A stretch of DNA of 64,000 nucleotides, from assembly GCA_027422505.1 (NCBI GenBank), contig JAPQWV010000050.1:186001-250000 (forward strand). Reading direction: 5' to 3'. Position 1 is the stretch's first letter; every line of letters begins with the position of its first letter. Positions 35,213 through 46,692 of this stretch are shown here, piece after piece. Under the pieces are notes generated by a model. It saw only the letters and a program-made list of their open reading frames with translations, did no database searches and was not told the origin of the DNA. Position numbers and translations under genes: made by a program. The stretch comes from Craterostigma plantagineum (Eukaryota; Streptophyta; Magnoliopsida; Lamiales; Linderniaceae).

Positions 35213-35986
35213 TGTTGTGAATGAGCTGCCGTTGAGAACCTAATTCAATGGTCTATCACTGTATGCAACTCGTTCTCACTGATTTGAACAATCACAGCTC
35301 AAATCAGATTGAAATTCGCAAGAGAAACACACACACTCTTAACAGCTTATTTAACGTGGTTCGGCTAACTTTAGCCTACGTCCACGGATCAACCGAGCTT
35401 CCTTTCGTATTAATCACAACACGAGAATTGTACACCGCCGTGCCCTCTACAACTTTCGTGTTTAACTCACACCGTGATTCTCACTCTACGAAACGCTACA
35501 AGCTCTCAAAGATGACTAATCGAAACTCGCAACACTGTATTTATACTGCTAAAGTCATGAATAAAGCATGATTCGCGTTTAATCCTGGCCGCTTGATGTA
35601 TCCGATCCAATGCACCAGATCTTGCCACGTCGCACTTGCTTCATCGCGTGACCCAGCATGAGAAGAATGCGATTTTATAAGTGGATTCGCGCGTTTACTC
35701 TCAGCCATCGGATTTCAATCTAACGGCCATATTTATCAATCCGCTTGATCAAATAACATCCAATCTCAGCCGTCCACAGCATTCGCGCGCGATCCGACGA
35801 ACAGTGTTCAAATGCCAGCCTTTTAATCATGGCCCTTGGATCTCGCGCGCTTCTTCATCGGACGGTCCCTGTACAACGCGATCACCACTTCAGCTTTCCA
35901 ACAGTTCTGCAGCGCTGCTTCGATCCGGCGACTTCTCCGACGACTTCTGGCGACTCCGGCGAGGTGCTGGATCGCTAACTCTGACA
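35213..35986 (-). repeat. 5' LTR of GAG-only element
   Basis: 774 bp, nearly identical to the copy at 32433. It ends next to an AT dinucleotide run that supplies the ATATA target site. Confidence 0.92.
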
Positions 35987-36037
35987 ATATATATATATAT
36001 ATATATCATTCAACCGCTAGTTCATTCGAATACCCAT

Positions 36038-36465
36038 TATCAAATTCAATCAATTGATCATAGAAAAGACGCAAGATTTAACGTGGTTCGGATTAAATCC
36101 TACATCCACGGTGGTGAACAAATGCTTTTATTCACGTATTCTGTGTACAATCAGAAATCAAATCGCGAACAACGCGCGCAAAATAACAGAGCTCGAATGA
36201 ATAGCTCAAAAGAATAATTCGAATGAATAATTCGAATGACTTATTCGAATGAATGACCCAAAAAGCATTATATGGGGTGTAAAAGACCAAAAAGCCCTTG
36301 GCCCATATTAACTAACTCTGGCCTTTATAAGTTATCCACGTTTTCTTCATAATTGGATTTCAGTGCCTTGAGCTATGCCTGAATTAGCTTTGCTGCTCGA
36401 CTTCCTTCTTTCCTCTGCTTCAGTATTGCCTCGCATTTCATCAGGCTCGTCTCTATTCTTCAACA
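36038..36465 (-). repeat. 3' LTR of Copia 2
   Basis: 428 bp. The polyprotein stop codon at 36347 lies inside this LTR. The adjacent minus-strand TTGCGGGGGGC is the likely polypurine tract. Confidence 0.93.
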
Positions 36466-39400
36466 GCCCCCCGCAAGATGGATGATATAAATTCCTCACG
36501 TCCATCTTGACTAGAAGTCTTTGTAAGCATGGCGCTGTTAGAGGTTTTGTAAGGATGTCAGCCAGCTGAAATTCTGATCTAACCGGTAGCAGTTTGATAT
36601 TCCCATTTAACACGTGATGCCTGATGAAGTGGCAATCAATTTCTATGTGTTTCGTTCTCTCATGGAACTTAGGATTGGAGGCCAGATTGAGGGCAGAAAG
36701 GTTATCACAATAAACTACAGGCCGCTGCTCAGGGCATAAGTCCAATTCAGACAGCAAATGCTTTATCCAAAGTACTTCTGCTACGACTGCCGCAAGCGCC
36801 CTATATTCCGACTCTGTGGAGGATCTTGCGATGGTAGTTTGCTTCTTGGCTTTCCATGTAACTAGTGAGCTACCTAGGAAGGTGCAGAAACCAGTCACCG
36901 ATCTTCTCGAGTCCTTACAGGCAGCCCAATCTGCATCCGAGAAGGCCTTGATGTCCAAGCTCCTTTCTGCTGCGAAGAACAGCCCTTGTCCTGGTGATGC
37001 CTTTAGGTACCTCAATAGATGGTGAGCTGCGGAGAGGTGGCCACTTCTTGGTGCAGATATGTACTGGCTAAGTCTGTGGACGGTGAAGGAAATGTCCGGC
37101 CTAGTGAATGTTAGGTATAGAAACCTCCCTATGAGCCTCCTGTATTCAGAGGGATTTCTGAGCAGTTCTCCATCGCCCTCAGTCAATCTGTCACTTGGAT
37201 TCATGGGGGTGTTTAGAGGTTTAGCATTAACATATCCTGTGTCCTCTAACAACTGTAAAGTATACTGTCTCTGTGAGATGTAAACTCCCTCTTCACTCCT
37301 AGCAATTTCCACACCTAGGAAGTATTTTAATTCGCCAAGGTCCTTTATTTTGAACTGTGAACTGAGGAACAGCTTTGTCTGATCAATGTCTTCTGTCGAT
37401 GGTCCTGCTATAATGATGTCATCTACGTAGACTAAGAGCACCACTAAATTCTCACCTTTCCCTTTCAAAAACAATGTATGATCGGATTCAGTTTGAGTGA
37501 AGCCAAAGGTTTTCACAGCCTCAGTAAACCTCAAGTTCCATTGTCTCGAAGACTGTTTTAAACCATAAATGGATTTTTGCAGCTTGCAAACCGCTTTCCC
37601 CCTATTTGGATTCTTGTATTCATCATAGAATCCTTGAGGCAAGTCCATACACACTTCCTCACTCAAATCTCCATTCAGAAACGCGTTGTTAACGTCCATT
37701 TGCACCAATTTCCACCTCAGCTTAGCAGCCAAAGAGAGCAGAATTTTGATGGTGTTCGCTTTTGCCACCGGAGCAAAGGTATCAATATAATCAACTCCTT
37801 CCATTTGGTTGTACCCCTTCGCTACCAAACGTGCCTTATACTTTTCAATCCTTCCATTTGAGTCATACTTAAGCTTGTATACCCACCTGTTTCCTATTGC
37901 TCTCTTTCCCTCAGGGAGATCAACCACAGTCCATGTGTTATTGTCAATGAGAGCTCTCATCTCATCCCTCATGGCTTCTTGCCACTCCTTGGAACTGGAG
38001 GCCTGTTCATAGCTTCTCGGTTCAGCTGCAAGTGACATGCTGTTGATGAAGCCCACATAGTCAGTAGAGAATCTTTGGTAAGTCAGCTGTTCAGTGATGG
38101 GATATAGTAAGTTCCCCTTGCCAATGCTGTTGCAGTGATAATCTTGGAGGTATGCAGGCCTTCTTGACTCTCTGCCAGATCTTGTGTGTCTGTCTGTGAC
38201 AGCCTGAGGAGGAACACTTGTCTGAGGCTCCTGAGGATGACCACTGTCCTGCAGCAAATTACCAACATTCTGGGCAGAAGCCTGAGAGGAATCGCAGGCA
38301 TTTTGAGCAGGGGTGATTTCTTCTGGTATAGCAGAAAGCTGAATCTCAGGCCCAGAAGGATCCTCCAGGTGTGGCCTAGGCAACACACAGCTGTGAAATG
38401 GATCCTCATCTTGACTGGTATGACTGCCTTTGAAAGGAAAAATGTCTTCTTTAAATAAGACATCCCGAGAGATAAAGATTTCCTTTGTGTACAGGTCTAA
38501 TACTCTATACCCCTTCATGCCATTTGGGTACCCAATGAACACGCATTCCCTCGCTCTAGGATCAAACTTCCTTCTCCCTGCAGCTAAGGTGGAACAAAAA
38601 CAAAGGCAACCGAAAACTCGCAAGCAATCATAGTCAATAGGTTTTTGATAAAGGAGTTCATATGGACTTTTGTTTTGTAATCCCACAGAGGGTGTCCTAT
38701 TAATAAGGTAAGCTGCCGTTAACACGCATTCAGACCAATATTCTATAGGAATTTCAGATTGGAAGTATAGCGACCTAGCCACATTTAAAAGATGTTGATG
38801 TTTTCGTTCGACTATAGAATTTTGTTGGGGCGTTTGCACACACGATAGGTGATGGATTATCCCTCTTTCTCTAAACAGATTGGCTAAGTTAAACTCCTTA
38901 GCATTATCAGTTCTAACCACCTTGACTCTACTTTCAAACTGTGTTTCGACCAAGTTCAAGAAAAAGACCATCACTTGTTGTACTTCGAACTTGTTCTTAA
39001 TCATAAAAAGCCAAGTGAAACTGGAATGGTCATCAACAATGGTGATAAAATACTGATGTTGAAGATGGGAAGGAACATGAAATGGTCCCCAAACGTCGCA
39101 ATGGACTAAGTCGAAATTGGAACAGACAGCTTTACTGTTGCTAGGAAAAACACTTCTTCTCTGTTTAGAAATTGGACAGACCTTACAAAAGCTATCATGT
39201 GAGCTACTAACATGTCTCAATCTATGTTTCAACAAGTCTAACACCTTGCTAGAGGGATGCCCTAGTCTACTATGCCAAGGAACAGCCCTCAGCTTATTTA
39301 TCAAAACAGATTCATTATTCAAGAACTGAAAAGAACTTTCAGCTTCTATCAAGTACAGTCCGTCCACTTCTTTACCCTTGCCAATCACTTGGAATGTAGG

Positions 39401-40888
39401 GTCCTGTATGAGAAAGCCGTTATCCTCAAAGATAAGTCTACAATTATTCTCTTTTATTAAGGAACTAACTGAAATCAGGTTGAAGTGGAATTGAGGAACA
39501 TATAACACATTTGTTAGAGTTATAAATTGATTTAAAACTAGGGAACCAGCCTGGTGGACTCTAATGACTGAGCTGTTAGGCAGCACTACTTGGGATTCAG
39601 TGATATCATGCACATCAAGTAAAAGATCTATATTACCACACACATGCCTCGTGGCTCCAGAATCTAGCAACCATGTAATCTTATTATCAATGCAGGGCAG
39701 ATTGAAGGATAGAATCATACCTGTCCCTTTTTCTACCTGTGGAGCCATGTCTGCACCCTCAGATGATGAACTGGTCTGGCTAAGGAGTGTTTTCAGACTC
39801 TGAAGCTGGAGTGGAGTGATTTGAAGCTGTACCAATCCATCTCCTGCAGCAGTAGAGGCAGCTTTAAGTTGATGGTTCATCTGATTAATCTGGAAGCCAT
39901 GCTGTTGAGGTTTTGGACCATAATCAGCTGCTGTCTGATTTCCTTGTCCCCTGAATCTGGTAGCTTGTCTGTATCCCGGGGGGTACCCATGGATCTGATA
40001 GCAGGTCTCGATAGTGTGGTTCCTCTTCCCACAATGCGAGCAGAATGGCTTGCCAGCCTCCTTCTTCGAGCTGTAGAAATTTTTCTTAGCTCCATCCTGC
40101 TCATTCCTACCTGCCATCAGTGCCATACTGCTTGTTTGCTCTTCTGCTTGCTTAGCATGACCAGGTGCCATGCTCCTCTGCTTTTCCTCTTGGATGATCA
40201 GAGAGAAGACCTTGTTAATGGTGGGAACTGGATCCATTAACAGTATTTGCCCCCTCACTTGTGAGTAAGACTCATTAAGCCCCATTAAAAATGTGAGCAC
40301 GTATTCTTCATCAAGATAGGTTTTGATCCCATTTATGCCTCCACAAGTGCACTGACATGGAGGTCTGTAGCTGGCCAACTCGTCCCAGAGCGTCTTGAGC
40401 CTGGTAAAATACACAGAAACCGCACTGGATCCCTGGGCCAAATTGATTAACTCTCTCTTCAATTGAAAGATCCTCGGTTTATTAGATTGTCCGAATCTCT
40501 CCTGTAAATCAATCCAAACTTCTCTGGCAGTGGAGCTGTAGAGGATACTAGCAGAGATATCTTTCGTCACAGCATTCAAAATCCACGAAATTACCACGTT
40601 ATTATTCCTTCTCCACGCACTGACCTTGTCCGCATCACTGGTATGAGGAGCCACGAGTTCCCCATTGATAAATCCCTCTTTGTTCCTACCTATCAGCGCG
40701 ATCATCATCGCTCTACTCCAGGTCATATAGTTATCGCCATTGAGGGGTTCGTGAACAAGTAATTGTCCTGAATTGTCACTGCCGCTCAAGATATATGGAT
40801 CATTGGCCACTGAGATCGAATTCCCCAGTGGCACAGAGCTGCCAGGCGGCGCAGAATTCCCAGGCGGTGGAGGCGTATCAGTCGACAT
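36347..40888 (-). CDS. Copia gag-pol polyprotein, full length
   Basis: An open frame of 1513 codons from MSTDTPPPPG at 40888. The frame is open upstream to 40975, but that part lies in the priming site and LTR. Order: gag (NDPYILSGSDNSGQLLVHEP, MTWSRAMMIALIGRNKEGF, EVWIDLQERFGQ); CCHC knuckle CSHCGKRNHTIETC; protease WLLDSGATRHVCG; GAG-pre-integrase; integrase (HCDVWGPFH, VRTDNAKEFN, QQNSIVERKHQ); reverse transcriptase (KARLVAKGYNQMEG, MDVNNAFLNGDL, YVDDIII); RNase H (AFSDADWAACKDSRRS, SSTESEYRALA). All catalytic motifs are present and there is no stop. The C-terminus reads through the polypurine tract into the 3' LTR. This copy looks autonomous, although activity cannot be shown from sequence. 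Confidence 0.93.
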   Translation of the reverse strand: MSTDTPPPPGNSAPPGSSVPLGNSISVANDPYILSGSDNSGQLLVHEPLNGDNYMTWSRAMMIALIGRNKEGFINGELVAPHTSDADKVSAWRRNNNVVISWILNAVTKDISASILYSSTAREVWIDLQERFGQSNKPRIFQLKRELINLAQGSSAVSVYFTRLKTLWDELASYRPPCQCTCGGINGIKTYLDEEYVLTFLMGLNESYSQVRGQILLMDPVPTINKVFSLIIQEEKQRSMAPGHAKQAEEQTSSMALMAGRNEQDGAKKNFYSSKKEAGKPFCSHCGKRNHTIETCYQIHGYPPGYRQATRFRGQGNQTAADYGPKPQQHGFQINQMNHQLKAASTAAGDGLVQLQITPLQLQSLKTLLSQTSSSSEGADMAPQVEKGTGMILSFNLPCIDNKITWLLDSGATRHVCGNIDLLLDVHDITESQVVLPNSSVIRVHQAGSLVLNQFITLTNVLYVPQFHFNLISVSSLIKENNCRLIFEDNGFLIQDPTFQVIGKGKEVDGLYLIEAESSFQFLNNESVLINKLRAVPWHSRLGHPSSKVLDLLKHRLRHVSSSHDSFCKVCPISKQRRSVFPSNSKAVCSNFDLVHCDVWGPFHVPSHLQHQYFITIVDDHSSFTWLFMIKNKFEVQQVMVFFLNLVETQFESRVKVVRTDNAKEFNLANLFRERGIIHHLSCVQTPQQNSIVERKHQHLLNVARSLYFQSEIPIEYWSECVLTAAYLINRTPSVGLQNKSPYELLYQKPIDYDCLRVFGCLCFCSTLAAGRRKFDPRARECVFIGYPNGMKGYRVLDLYTKEIFISRDVLFKEDIFPFKGSHTSQDEDPFHSCVLPRPHLEDPSGPEIQLSAIPEEITPAQNACDSSQASAQNVGNLLQDSGHPQEPQTSVPPQAVTDRHTRSGRESRRPAYLQDYHCNSIGKGNLLYPITEQLTYQRFSTDYVGFINSMSLAAEPRSYEQASSSKEWQEAMRDEMRALIDNNTWTVVDLPEGKRAIGNRWVYKLKYDSNGRIEKYKARLVAKGYNQMEGVDYIDTFAPVAKANTIKILLSLAAKLRWKLVQMDVNNAFLNGDLSEEVCMDLPQGFYDEYKNPNRGKAVCKLQKSIYGLKQSSRQWNLRFTEAVKTFGFTQTESDHTLFLKGKGENLVVLLVYVDDIIIAGPSTEDIDQTKLFLSSQFKIKDLGELKYFLGVEIARSEEGVYISQRQYTLQLLEDTGYVNAKPLNTPMNPSDRLTEGDGELLRNPSEYRRLIGRFLYLTFTRPDISFTVHRLSQYISAPRSGHLSAAHHLLRYLKASPGQGLFFAAERSLDIKAFSDADWAACKDSRRSVTGFCTFLGSSLVTWKAKKQTTIARSSTESEYRALAAVVAEVLWIKHLLSELDLCPEQRPVVYCDNLSALNLASNPKFHERTKHIEIDCHFIRHHVLNGNIKLLPVRSEFQLADILTKPLTAPCLQRLLVKMDVRNLYHPSCGGLLKNRDEPDEMRGNTEAEERRKSSSKANSGIAQGTEIQL

Positions 40889-40952
40889 AATCGCAAGAGA
40901 GTGGACAAGAAAACAAGAAATCAACTCAAAATCAGCTCGCACACAGCGATCT

Positions 40953-40963
40953 CTCTGATACCA
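40953..40963 (-). other. Primer binding site of Copia 2
   Basis: Minus strand TGGTATCAGAG directly abuts the 5' LTR, complementary to the 3' end of initiator methionine tRNA. Confidence 0.9.
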
Positions 40964-41391
40964 TATCAAATTCAATCAATTGATCATAGAAAAGACGCAA
41001 GATTTAACGTGGTTCGGATTAAATCCTACATCCACGGTGGTGAACAAATGCTTTTATTCACGTATTCTGTGTACAATCAGAAATCAAATCGCGAACAACG
41101 CGCGCAAAATAACAGAGCTCGAATGAATAGCTCAAAAGAATAATTCGAATGAATAATTCGAATGACTTATTCGAATGAATGACCCAAAAAGCATTATATG
41201 GGGTGTAAAAGACCAAAAAGCCCTTGGCCCATATTAACTAACTCTGGCCTTTATAAGTTATCCACGTTTTCTTCATAATTGGATTTCAGTGCCTTGAGCT
41301 ATGCCTGAATTAGCTTTGCTGCTCGACTTCCTTCTTTCCTCTGCTTCAGTATTGCCTCGCATTTCATCAGGCTCGTCTCTATTCTTCAACA
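40964..41391 (-). repeat. 5' LTR of Copia 2
   Basis: 428 bp, no difference from the 3' LTR detected by eye. Carries TTAACGTGGTTCGG...CCTACATCCACGG. Confidence 0.93.
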
Positions 41392-41396
41392 CCCAT

Positions 41397-44299
41397 GGAG
41401 AAGAATTGTTTTATGTGACCAATTTCATATATTTTGTTGCCCAAAAGCAATATTACTTGAGGGATACATGTAATTCATCTCTGATTCTCAAACCCTTATT
41501 CTCATTGTAGTTTTGCTCAATTATTTTCTGACAAAACAAGGTAGGGATTCCGTGCAGTTGAGAATATCCAAGCATTAAGGTCTTCATAAGCCATGAGAAT
41601 TATCCTACCGTAGATCTATTGGTGTCGGCAGTGTCAGCGTATTTATCGATACCTAATAAGTATTTGGACACAAGCGTGGTAAAGTCAAGGCATGACCTCG
41701 TACGCTTTCCGCAAGACGAAATTTCCTCGAATTATAATGCTTCTTGGTTTACGGCAATCGTCCCTAAATACATCGACTTTCGATTTGTTGTCGTAGCACA
41801 ACGAAACAAAATCTTGTACTCGATACTTGAGCCTTTTTGCCATTTTGGAGAGGTGGGACGTGCAATGACATAATTGTAAATGTTGTAGCCAAAATGAATG
41901 AATTTGCATTCCGAGGGACCTATTTATATAGGTTTCCAAAAGTTGCAGGGTTATCGTGAAAGTTCACAACATTTAGTTGACTAATTTTGACTGTGCCGGA
42001 ATTGAATAGACAAACATATTGGCTATGGGTTTATATGCGAAACCGTTGGTCTATTGCAGCAGTACATACCCTTTCATCAGCCACATCACCCGCAATACAG
42101 TGCCACGCCGTCCTCGCCAGCCCATGTGTCAGTGACAGTCATCAGCAAACCACGCAGCAATTTTTATTTTTATTATAATTTTATTTGAGCTGACTTTACT
42201 AGTTAACTTCTCATCCTCCAGATATCAGTTTTGAGCAATATAATATTCTATAAACTCTTCTTGAAATGTAGACTTTATATCTTTGATAATTTTCGAGTTT
42301 CGGTGAGCGACGACTTCTTGATTTCTAAAAACGCGATTACATTGGACTTTGGGCCATCGGCCCATTTAGTCCAAAATCCAACAAGATCGATGCCACACGA
42401 TCAATCCACCGCTCATATTTGCTCAGGATTGTATCAGGTAGAACGTTATACCGTTTAGATTGGTACTGGCAGAAAATGGGTCCTTAAAACTAAATTTTTT
42501 GCCAAGAGGGCCTGAATCCTAAATGATAATTATAAGGGGGCCTGAAATGAAAATGCCCCATTTTCAAATGTAAAAAAATTAATACTACGCATCTCTTACT
42601 GGAAAAAAAAATAGTACTACGCAATGTCTTACATAAAAAAGCTACAAATCTCATTATATAGATTAATAAGCTTCATATTAGGCCCTTAAGCCACAAATTG
42701 CACTACAAAATCATGAAAGATGAACGCACGACAATCTGATCGTGTCCATGTCATCATAAAAATCTTGATAAGCTTCTGCAAGATCAACATTGGGTTTAGT
42801 GATATGACATGAACAACGATCATTTTGCAGTTGTTTCTTACATCAATTATTTCTCCAAGAATAAAAAATCGCCTCGATTTTTCTATAATTATTAGTTTCC
42901 ACCACAAGGATTGAGGTACGAAAATCTATCCTTTTGAGCGTGCAATTAGAATGCTTGTCCATTTATCTCGGCAACTCCATTGATTTGAAATTTCCTCGCT
43001 AAGGATGCGATTTCTCTTTGTTTGCACTTCCTATCGAGGAATTTGTGATCTCAACATAGATTCTTCTTCACTCGGTCCTCTTATTATCATTTTGAATATA
43101 TATGCATGCATACGACCGAAGACAGATTAATAATCAATTGTTTAACATGCATTAAACCACGGCTGAAGACGATAACCCGACATTCAAAGCAGTCATCGAA
43201 GTGGGATGAACTATGAGGTTTAGGGCATACGGTGAAACTGCAAAAGCAAGGATTGGTCAAAGTGATGAAATTATCTATTCTATTATATTAAGGGTGACTG
43301 GTGGTTATAAACTGCCACTTTGGTCCGTCAATTTAGTATTTTTTTAAAATGTTAATAAAATTGGAAAAATCATCCACTATCTTTGCTGTAAACTCTCAAT
43401 TTAATATGTAATGTTATACCTCATTTTTACCGTTTTCATAATACTATTTTACCTTAATTCTTAATAATCATAATTTTCCTTTTATATGATAAATATTACA
43501 CTCAAATCATAATTCCCTTAACTATTTGAAATAAAATGAGTATAGAAAGTCCCACATAGTTACTTTCCTCTTCCCTTCGAAGCACGAATCGTACCCTAGC
43601 TCTTCGCTTTTGGCTATTTGCTCTTTCTTCTTTCTTGGCTAGTTCCTATTCTACTTTTAACGTAAACATACCATCTTCGACATAAATACTGTCTTGCCAG
43701 TCATAATCTCCATCGTAAATATTCCTCTCACTAACGTCCTCGTCTTTTACTACACTCTCTTCATGGATATCTTCTATCCCTTTGAAGCATTGCCAAAGTC
43801 AAAACCTTGACCTTCGCGTAGAGCGCACCTCACCACCCATATACGAAGATTATGAACTTCCTTTGCGTCTTCTTTTCTATGTATGTGTTTGAGTTATTTA
43901 TAGGAAATAATGTGCTTAGCTGCTGAATAAAAGTTGACACTATTTTCTTTTATCGTAATTTAGATTGTCTGATCTGGTGCCATATACTCATTGGGGCTGT
44001 CATTTAATTTAAATTCACTAGTAGTGAAGTTTCATAAATATAAAGAAAAATTACCCAAGTTGAACAATCTCACAGTGTCAATGAGCTATCTTACAACTAT
44101 TATGAATTTATTTAAGACTACCTACAAGAAATAACGTCGCTCACGGCCGAAACAAACTCTTAAAGCATTATTGTTTATGTAAACATTTCAAACAGTATTA
44201 CTATAACAGTCACTAAAAATCCTAACAATCATCAGTATAGTGATGCCAAATATCTGATTAACCCTTTCTGATGGTAAAATGACGCTCTCCAGCATTGTA
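41397..44299. other. Intergenic region with small repeats
   Basis: No gene that I can support. A MITE fragment lies at 42462-42563. Around 43265 a TCTATTCTATTATATTAAGGG word resembles a Helitron 5' end without a matching 3' end. On the minus strand at about 43560-43790 a charged, codon-like stretch (GDYDWQDSIYVEDGMFTLKV) with one stop may be an exon relic. Confidence 0.4.
42462..42563. repeat. Fragment of the GGGG..CAGGCCCC MITE family
   Basis: The right terminus GGGCCTGAAATGAAAATGCC matches, inverted, the ends of the elements at 24337-24655 and 47808-48834. The left end is decayed and no target duplication was found. Confidence 0.5.
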
Positions 44300-44317
44300 G
44301 AGGCAAACAAACCCATC

Positions 44318-45341
44318 TTTTTTTCCCGGAAACGATAGCTTGTATAAATTAACAAAGATACAGGGACTAAATAGTCCAAAGGGTCTCACCGGTACATCGC
44401 CAACCGGGAGAACAAAGGCTCACAACCGAGCACAACACAGCCCACAAAGGGGCAGAAACACTCCCACGAGGAGAGAAAAGGGTCCACAAGGGACAAAAAC
44501 CGACAGAAAAAAAAACTCATAATCTACGACCAAGAACTAAAGAACCTATAACAGAAAAAGCTATTAAGCTTAATCTACGATACTCTTCATTTTCACTTGG
44601 CCTTCAATTTCTGAATTTTTATCTTCATCGGACTGAGGCTCCACAAGGGAGAAAATGCTCACGACCAAAGGTCGAGAGAGATGAAGTCCCACAAGGGGAA
44701 ACTCAAAACGGGCAACAGCGAGACGGCGGTGGATAGCGTGGCTGTAGGCTGGAGATGGGGCGGCGCGGCCTGCGGCGTGGCTGGAGGCTGAGACGGCACG
44801 ACCGGCGTTGTGGTTGGAGGCTGGAGCTAGGGCGTTGCGTTGCGGTGGGGCGGCGCGGCTGTAGGCTGGAGTAGGGGCAGTGCGGCGGGGTGGCGCGGCA
44901 CCAGCGGAGGTGGGGATGGAGGTGAGCAGCAGCGGCACCGGCGGAGGAGATGGAGGTGGCATGGCAGAGGCCCGAAGAGGAGGTGGATCTGCGCAGCAGC
45001 GGCACCGGCGGAGGTGGACGCGGAGGTGCACAGCAGCGGCACCGCGGGCGGCGGAGGTGGAGGTGAACGGCAGCGGCGCCAGCTGGAAAGGTGGAGGACG
45101 CGCGACCACAGCGCCGGTGGCGGAGCAGGGGAGGCGGCAGTCCACAGGGAATTTTTTTTTTTTTTTTAATATATATAAAGATCAAGAAAAAATAAAGGGA
45201 AAACACTGAAGAAAAGAAAAAGAATGGCTCCCCCACCTCCATTAATGGAGGATGGGGAGAAACCCACGTTTTTTTGTGTTGGCTGCGCGAGGGAGAGAAG
45301 ATGAGATGAGAGGAAACCCTAGAGAGAGAGCGTTTTTGAGT
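44318..45341 (-). mobile_element. 1-kb poly(A) retroelement or retrocopy with 18-bp target duplication
   Basis: A perfect 18-bp direct repeat GAGGCAAACAAACCCATC flanks the insert (44300-44317 and 45342-45359). The T run at 44318-44324 marks a short A tail on the minus strand. The minus-strand 5' end (CTCTCTCTAGGGTTTCCTC) resembles plant mRNA or LINE 5' leaders. The middle is an extremely C-rich, GCC/CAC-repeat region (G-rich on the plus strand). The frames open there (44570-45368) are low complexity and not credible proteins. It is either a non-autonomous LINE derivative or a processed copy of a transcript. Confidence 0.75.
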
Positions 45342-45359
45342 GAGGCAAACAAACCCATC

Positions 45360-46692
45360 AAAATCCATAAACTGGGCATATACATTTCTTTATTAACAAA
45401 TCATTACAGAATTAGTTAGTTTAATATGTAAAATTGAATTATTGTTTATTTAATAATAAATAAATTAATTTAAATTGTTTACATAATGTAAAAAAATTTG
45501 TGTGAAAGAATATTCTTGTTAAGAGCAAATAGAGTTAATAGATTGAGTACAGGCAACTCTGTCTTTGTGTAATTTAAATTGCACTTTATAATGAAGAAAT
45601 CAATGGATGAATCTTCATTGTCATTTCGTAAAAACGCTGATAACCAAACAATTTCTCTTCTTCGTTAACGCATATACACTACACTATTTTAAGCACACTC
45701 TACATATGTGTGCATAAATTAGAAGTAATTGGTAGTGGGTGCAAGCCAAAATTTTTAACTCAGTGGGATAATTTCCTAGCGACCCAAATACGCCGATCGA
45801 ACAATGAACATCCCTGAATTTGTATGATAATGTCATCCAATCAAATCAAAGTGCATCATTCTCGCTCAGGAAGGCACCCCAATATCGATTCTGCATCCAG
45901 CGGCATGAATATTGACTAGAAAAATAATACATTACTATTGTTTACATCCATTGAACTTTTTCATGTTTCTTTCGTTATTGCATCACATTTGAATAATCGG
46001 ATGAAACTTTTTTTCTTCTTTAAAGGAAAAACGGATTTGATTAATGCATATCGAACGTCACCACCGTAGCCGAGGAGGATCTTACCTAAATAATGAGCGA
46101 TATGAGTACATTGTCGTCGAACGAAAATAAGCCATATCGAGCTAAAGAAGAGTATGCATGAGCTACACTATGGCCCTTAATGACATTTGCTCGAAAAGTA
46201 TATGAGCACCATCTCAAAACTTTGAGAGATGGGAAAGCTACCATGGGTCGATCAATCTTGTTTGTTCGGAGTTAGTAAACCCCGTATCTTGCATCTATCG
46301 TCATAAAGAACCGAGACAATATGCATGGACCAGTTCGTTATCTTGATCAAGTTTTGTCACATGTAACCGCAATGTGTAACATAACATATGCAATAACTAC
46401 GAGGATGACCATAGACACTAACACCGTGGGCGTTTCCAAGAAGAAATTTGAGATGAGAGGTAGTTTGGCGAGTTCATACATTAACCACCCCCTTGGAGAT
46501 GTTCTGATATTCAGGAAGAGAAAAATCAGACCAGTTCACTATTATATTTTCGGGTTTTCTTCTGAAGATCGCAATGACTTTTTGTGAGTATCAAGCATGG
46601 ACAAAGACTAGCGACGAGGGCAGTAGGGTGCAAGCAACGACCGGCGACGAACTAGGTCGAACACCGAGCGACGGACATCGAGCGCTACAAAG
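45360..46692. other. Intergenic, possible LINE 3' fragment
   Basis: At about 46008-46045 a T run followed by CTTTAAAGGAAAAACGG resembles the inverted 3' end of plant LINEs. The sequence to about 46590 could be its remnant, but no diagnostic domain or target duplication was found. A GC-rich, CGACGA-containing stretch lies at about 46600-46690. Confidence 0.35.

Larger units (their letters stand above)
32433..35986 (-). mobile_element. Non-autonomous GAG-only LTR retrotransposon (TR-GAG type)
   Basis: Two 774-bp LTRs (32433-33206 and 35213-35986) begin TGTTGTGAATGAGC and end TCGCTAACTCTGACA on the plus strand. They are flanked by the 5-bp duplication ATATA (32428-32432 and 35987-35991). By eye they differ at only about four positions. 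The 2.0-kb internal part holds a single ORF with gag and protease and no integrase, reverse transcriptase or RNase H. A minus-strand GAGGTGGAGTT tract at 33207 fits a polypurine tract, so the element reads on the minus strand. The site next to the 5' LTR (TGGTGCGGCGAGC) is not the initiator-Met type used by its neighbours. Confidence 0.9.
36038..41391 (-). mobile_element. Ty1/Copia LTR retrotransposon 2, apparently intact
   Basis: Two 428-bp LTRs (36038-36465 and 40964-41391) that I read as identical. The 5-bp duplication CCCAT flanks them (36033-36037 and 41392-41396). On the minus strand the LTR begins TGTTGAAGAATAG and ends GAATTTGATA, so the termini are TG...TA rather than TG...CA. Priming site, polypurine tract and a single polyprotein ORF are all present. 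It lies 51 bp from the GAG-only element, with which it shares orientation. Confidence 0.95.

Noticed and set aside
35032..35220. Plus-strand ORFs inside the GAG-only element and its LTRs
   Set aside because: Shadow frames of the gag ORF and of the LTR; the same ORFs appear twice because the LTR is duplicated.
41619..41939. 84-codon ORFs on both strands
   Set aside because: Opposite-strand mirror frames of similar length without domain or codon evidence.
43560..43790. Charged, codon-like minus-strand stretch
   Set aside because: One in-frame stop, no splice context and no family resemblance; noted only as a possible exon relic.
44570..45368. Long overlapping GC-rich frames on both strands
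   Set aside because: All are low-complexity translations of GGC/CAC repeats inside the retroelement at 44318-45341, open in several frames at once; no domain or codon bias supports a protein.
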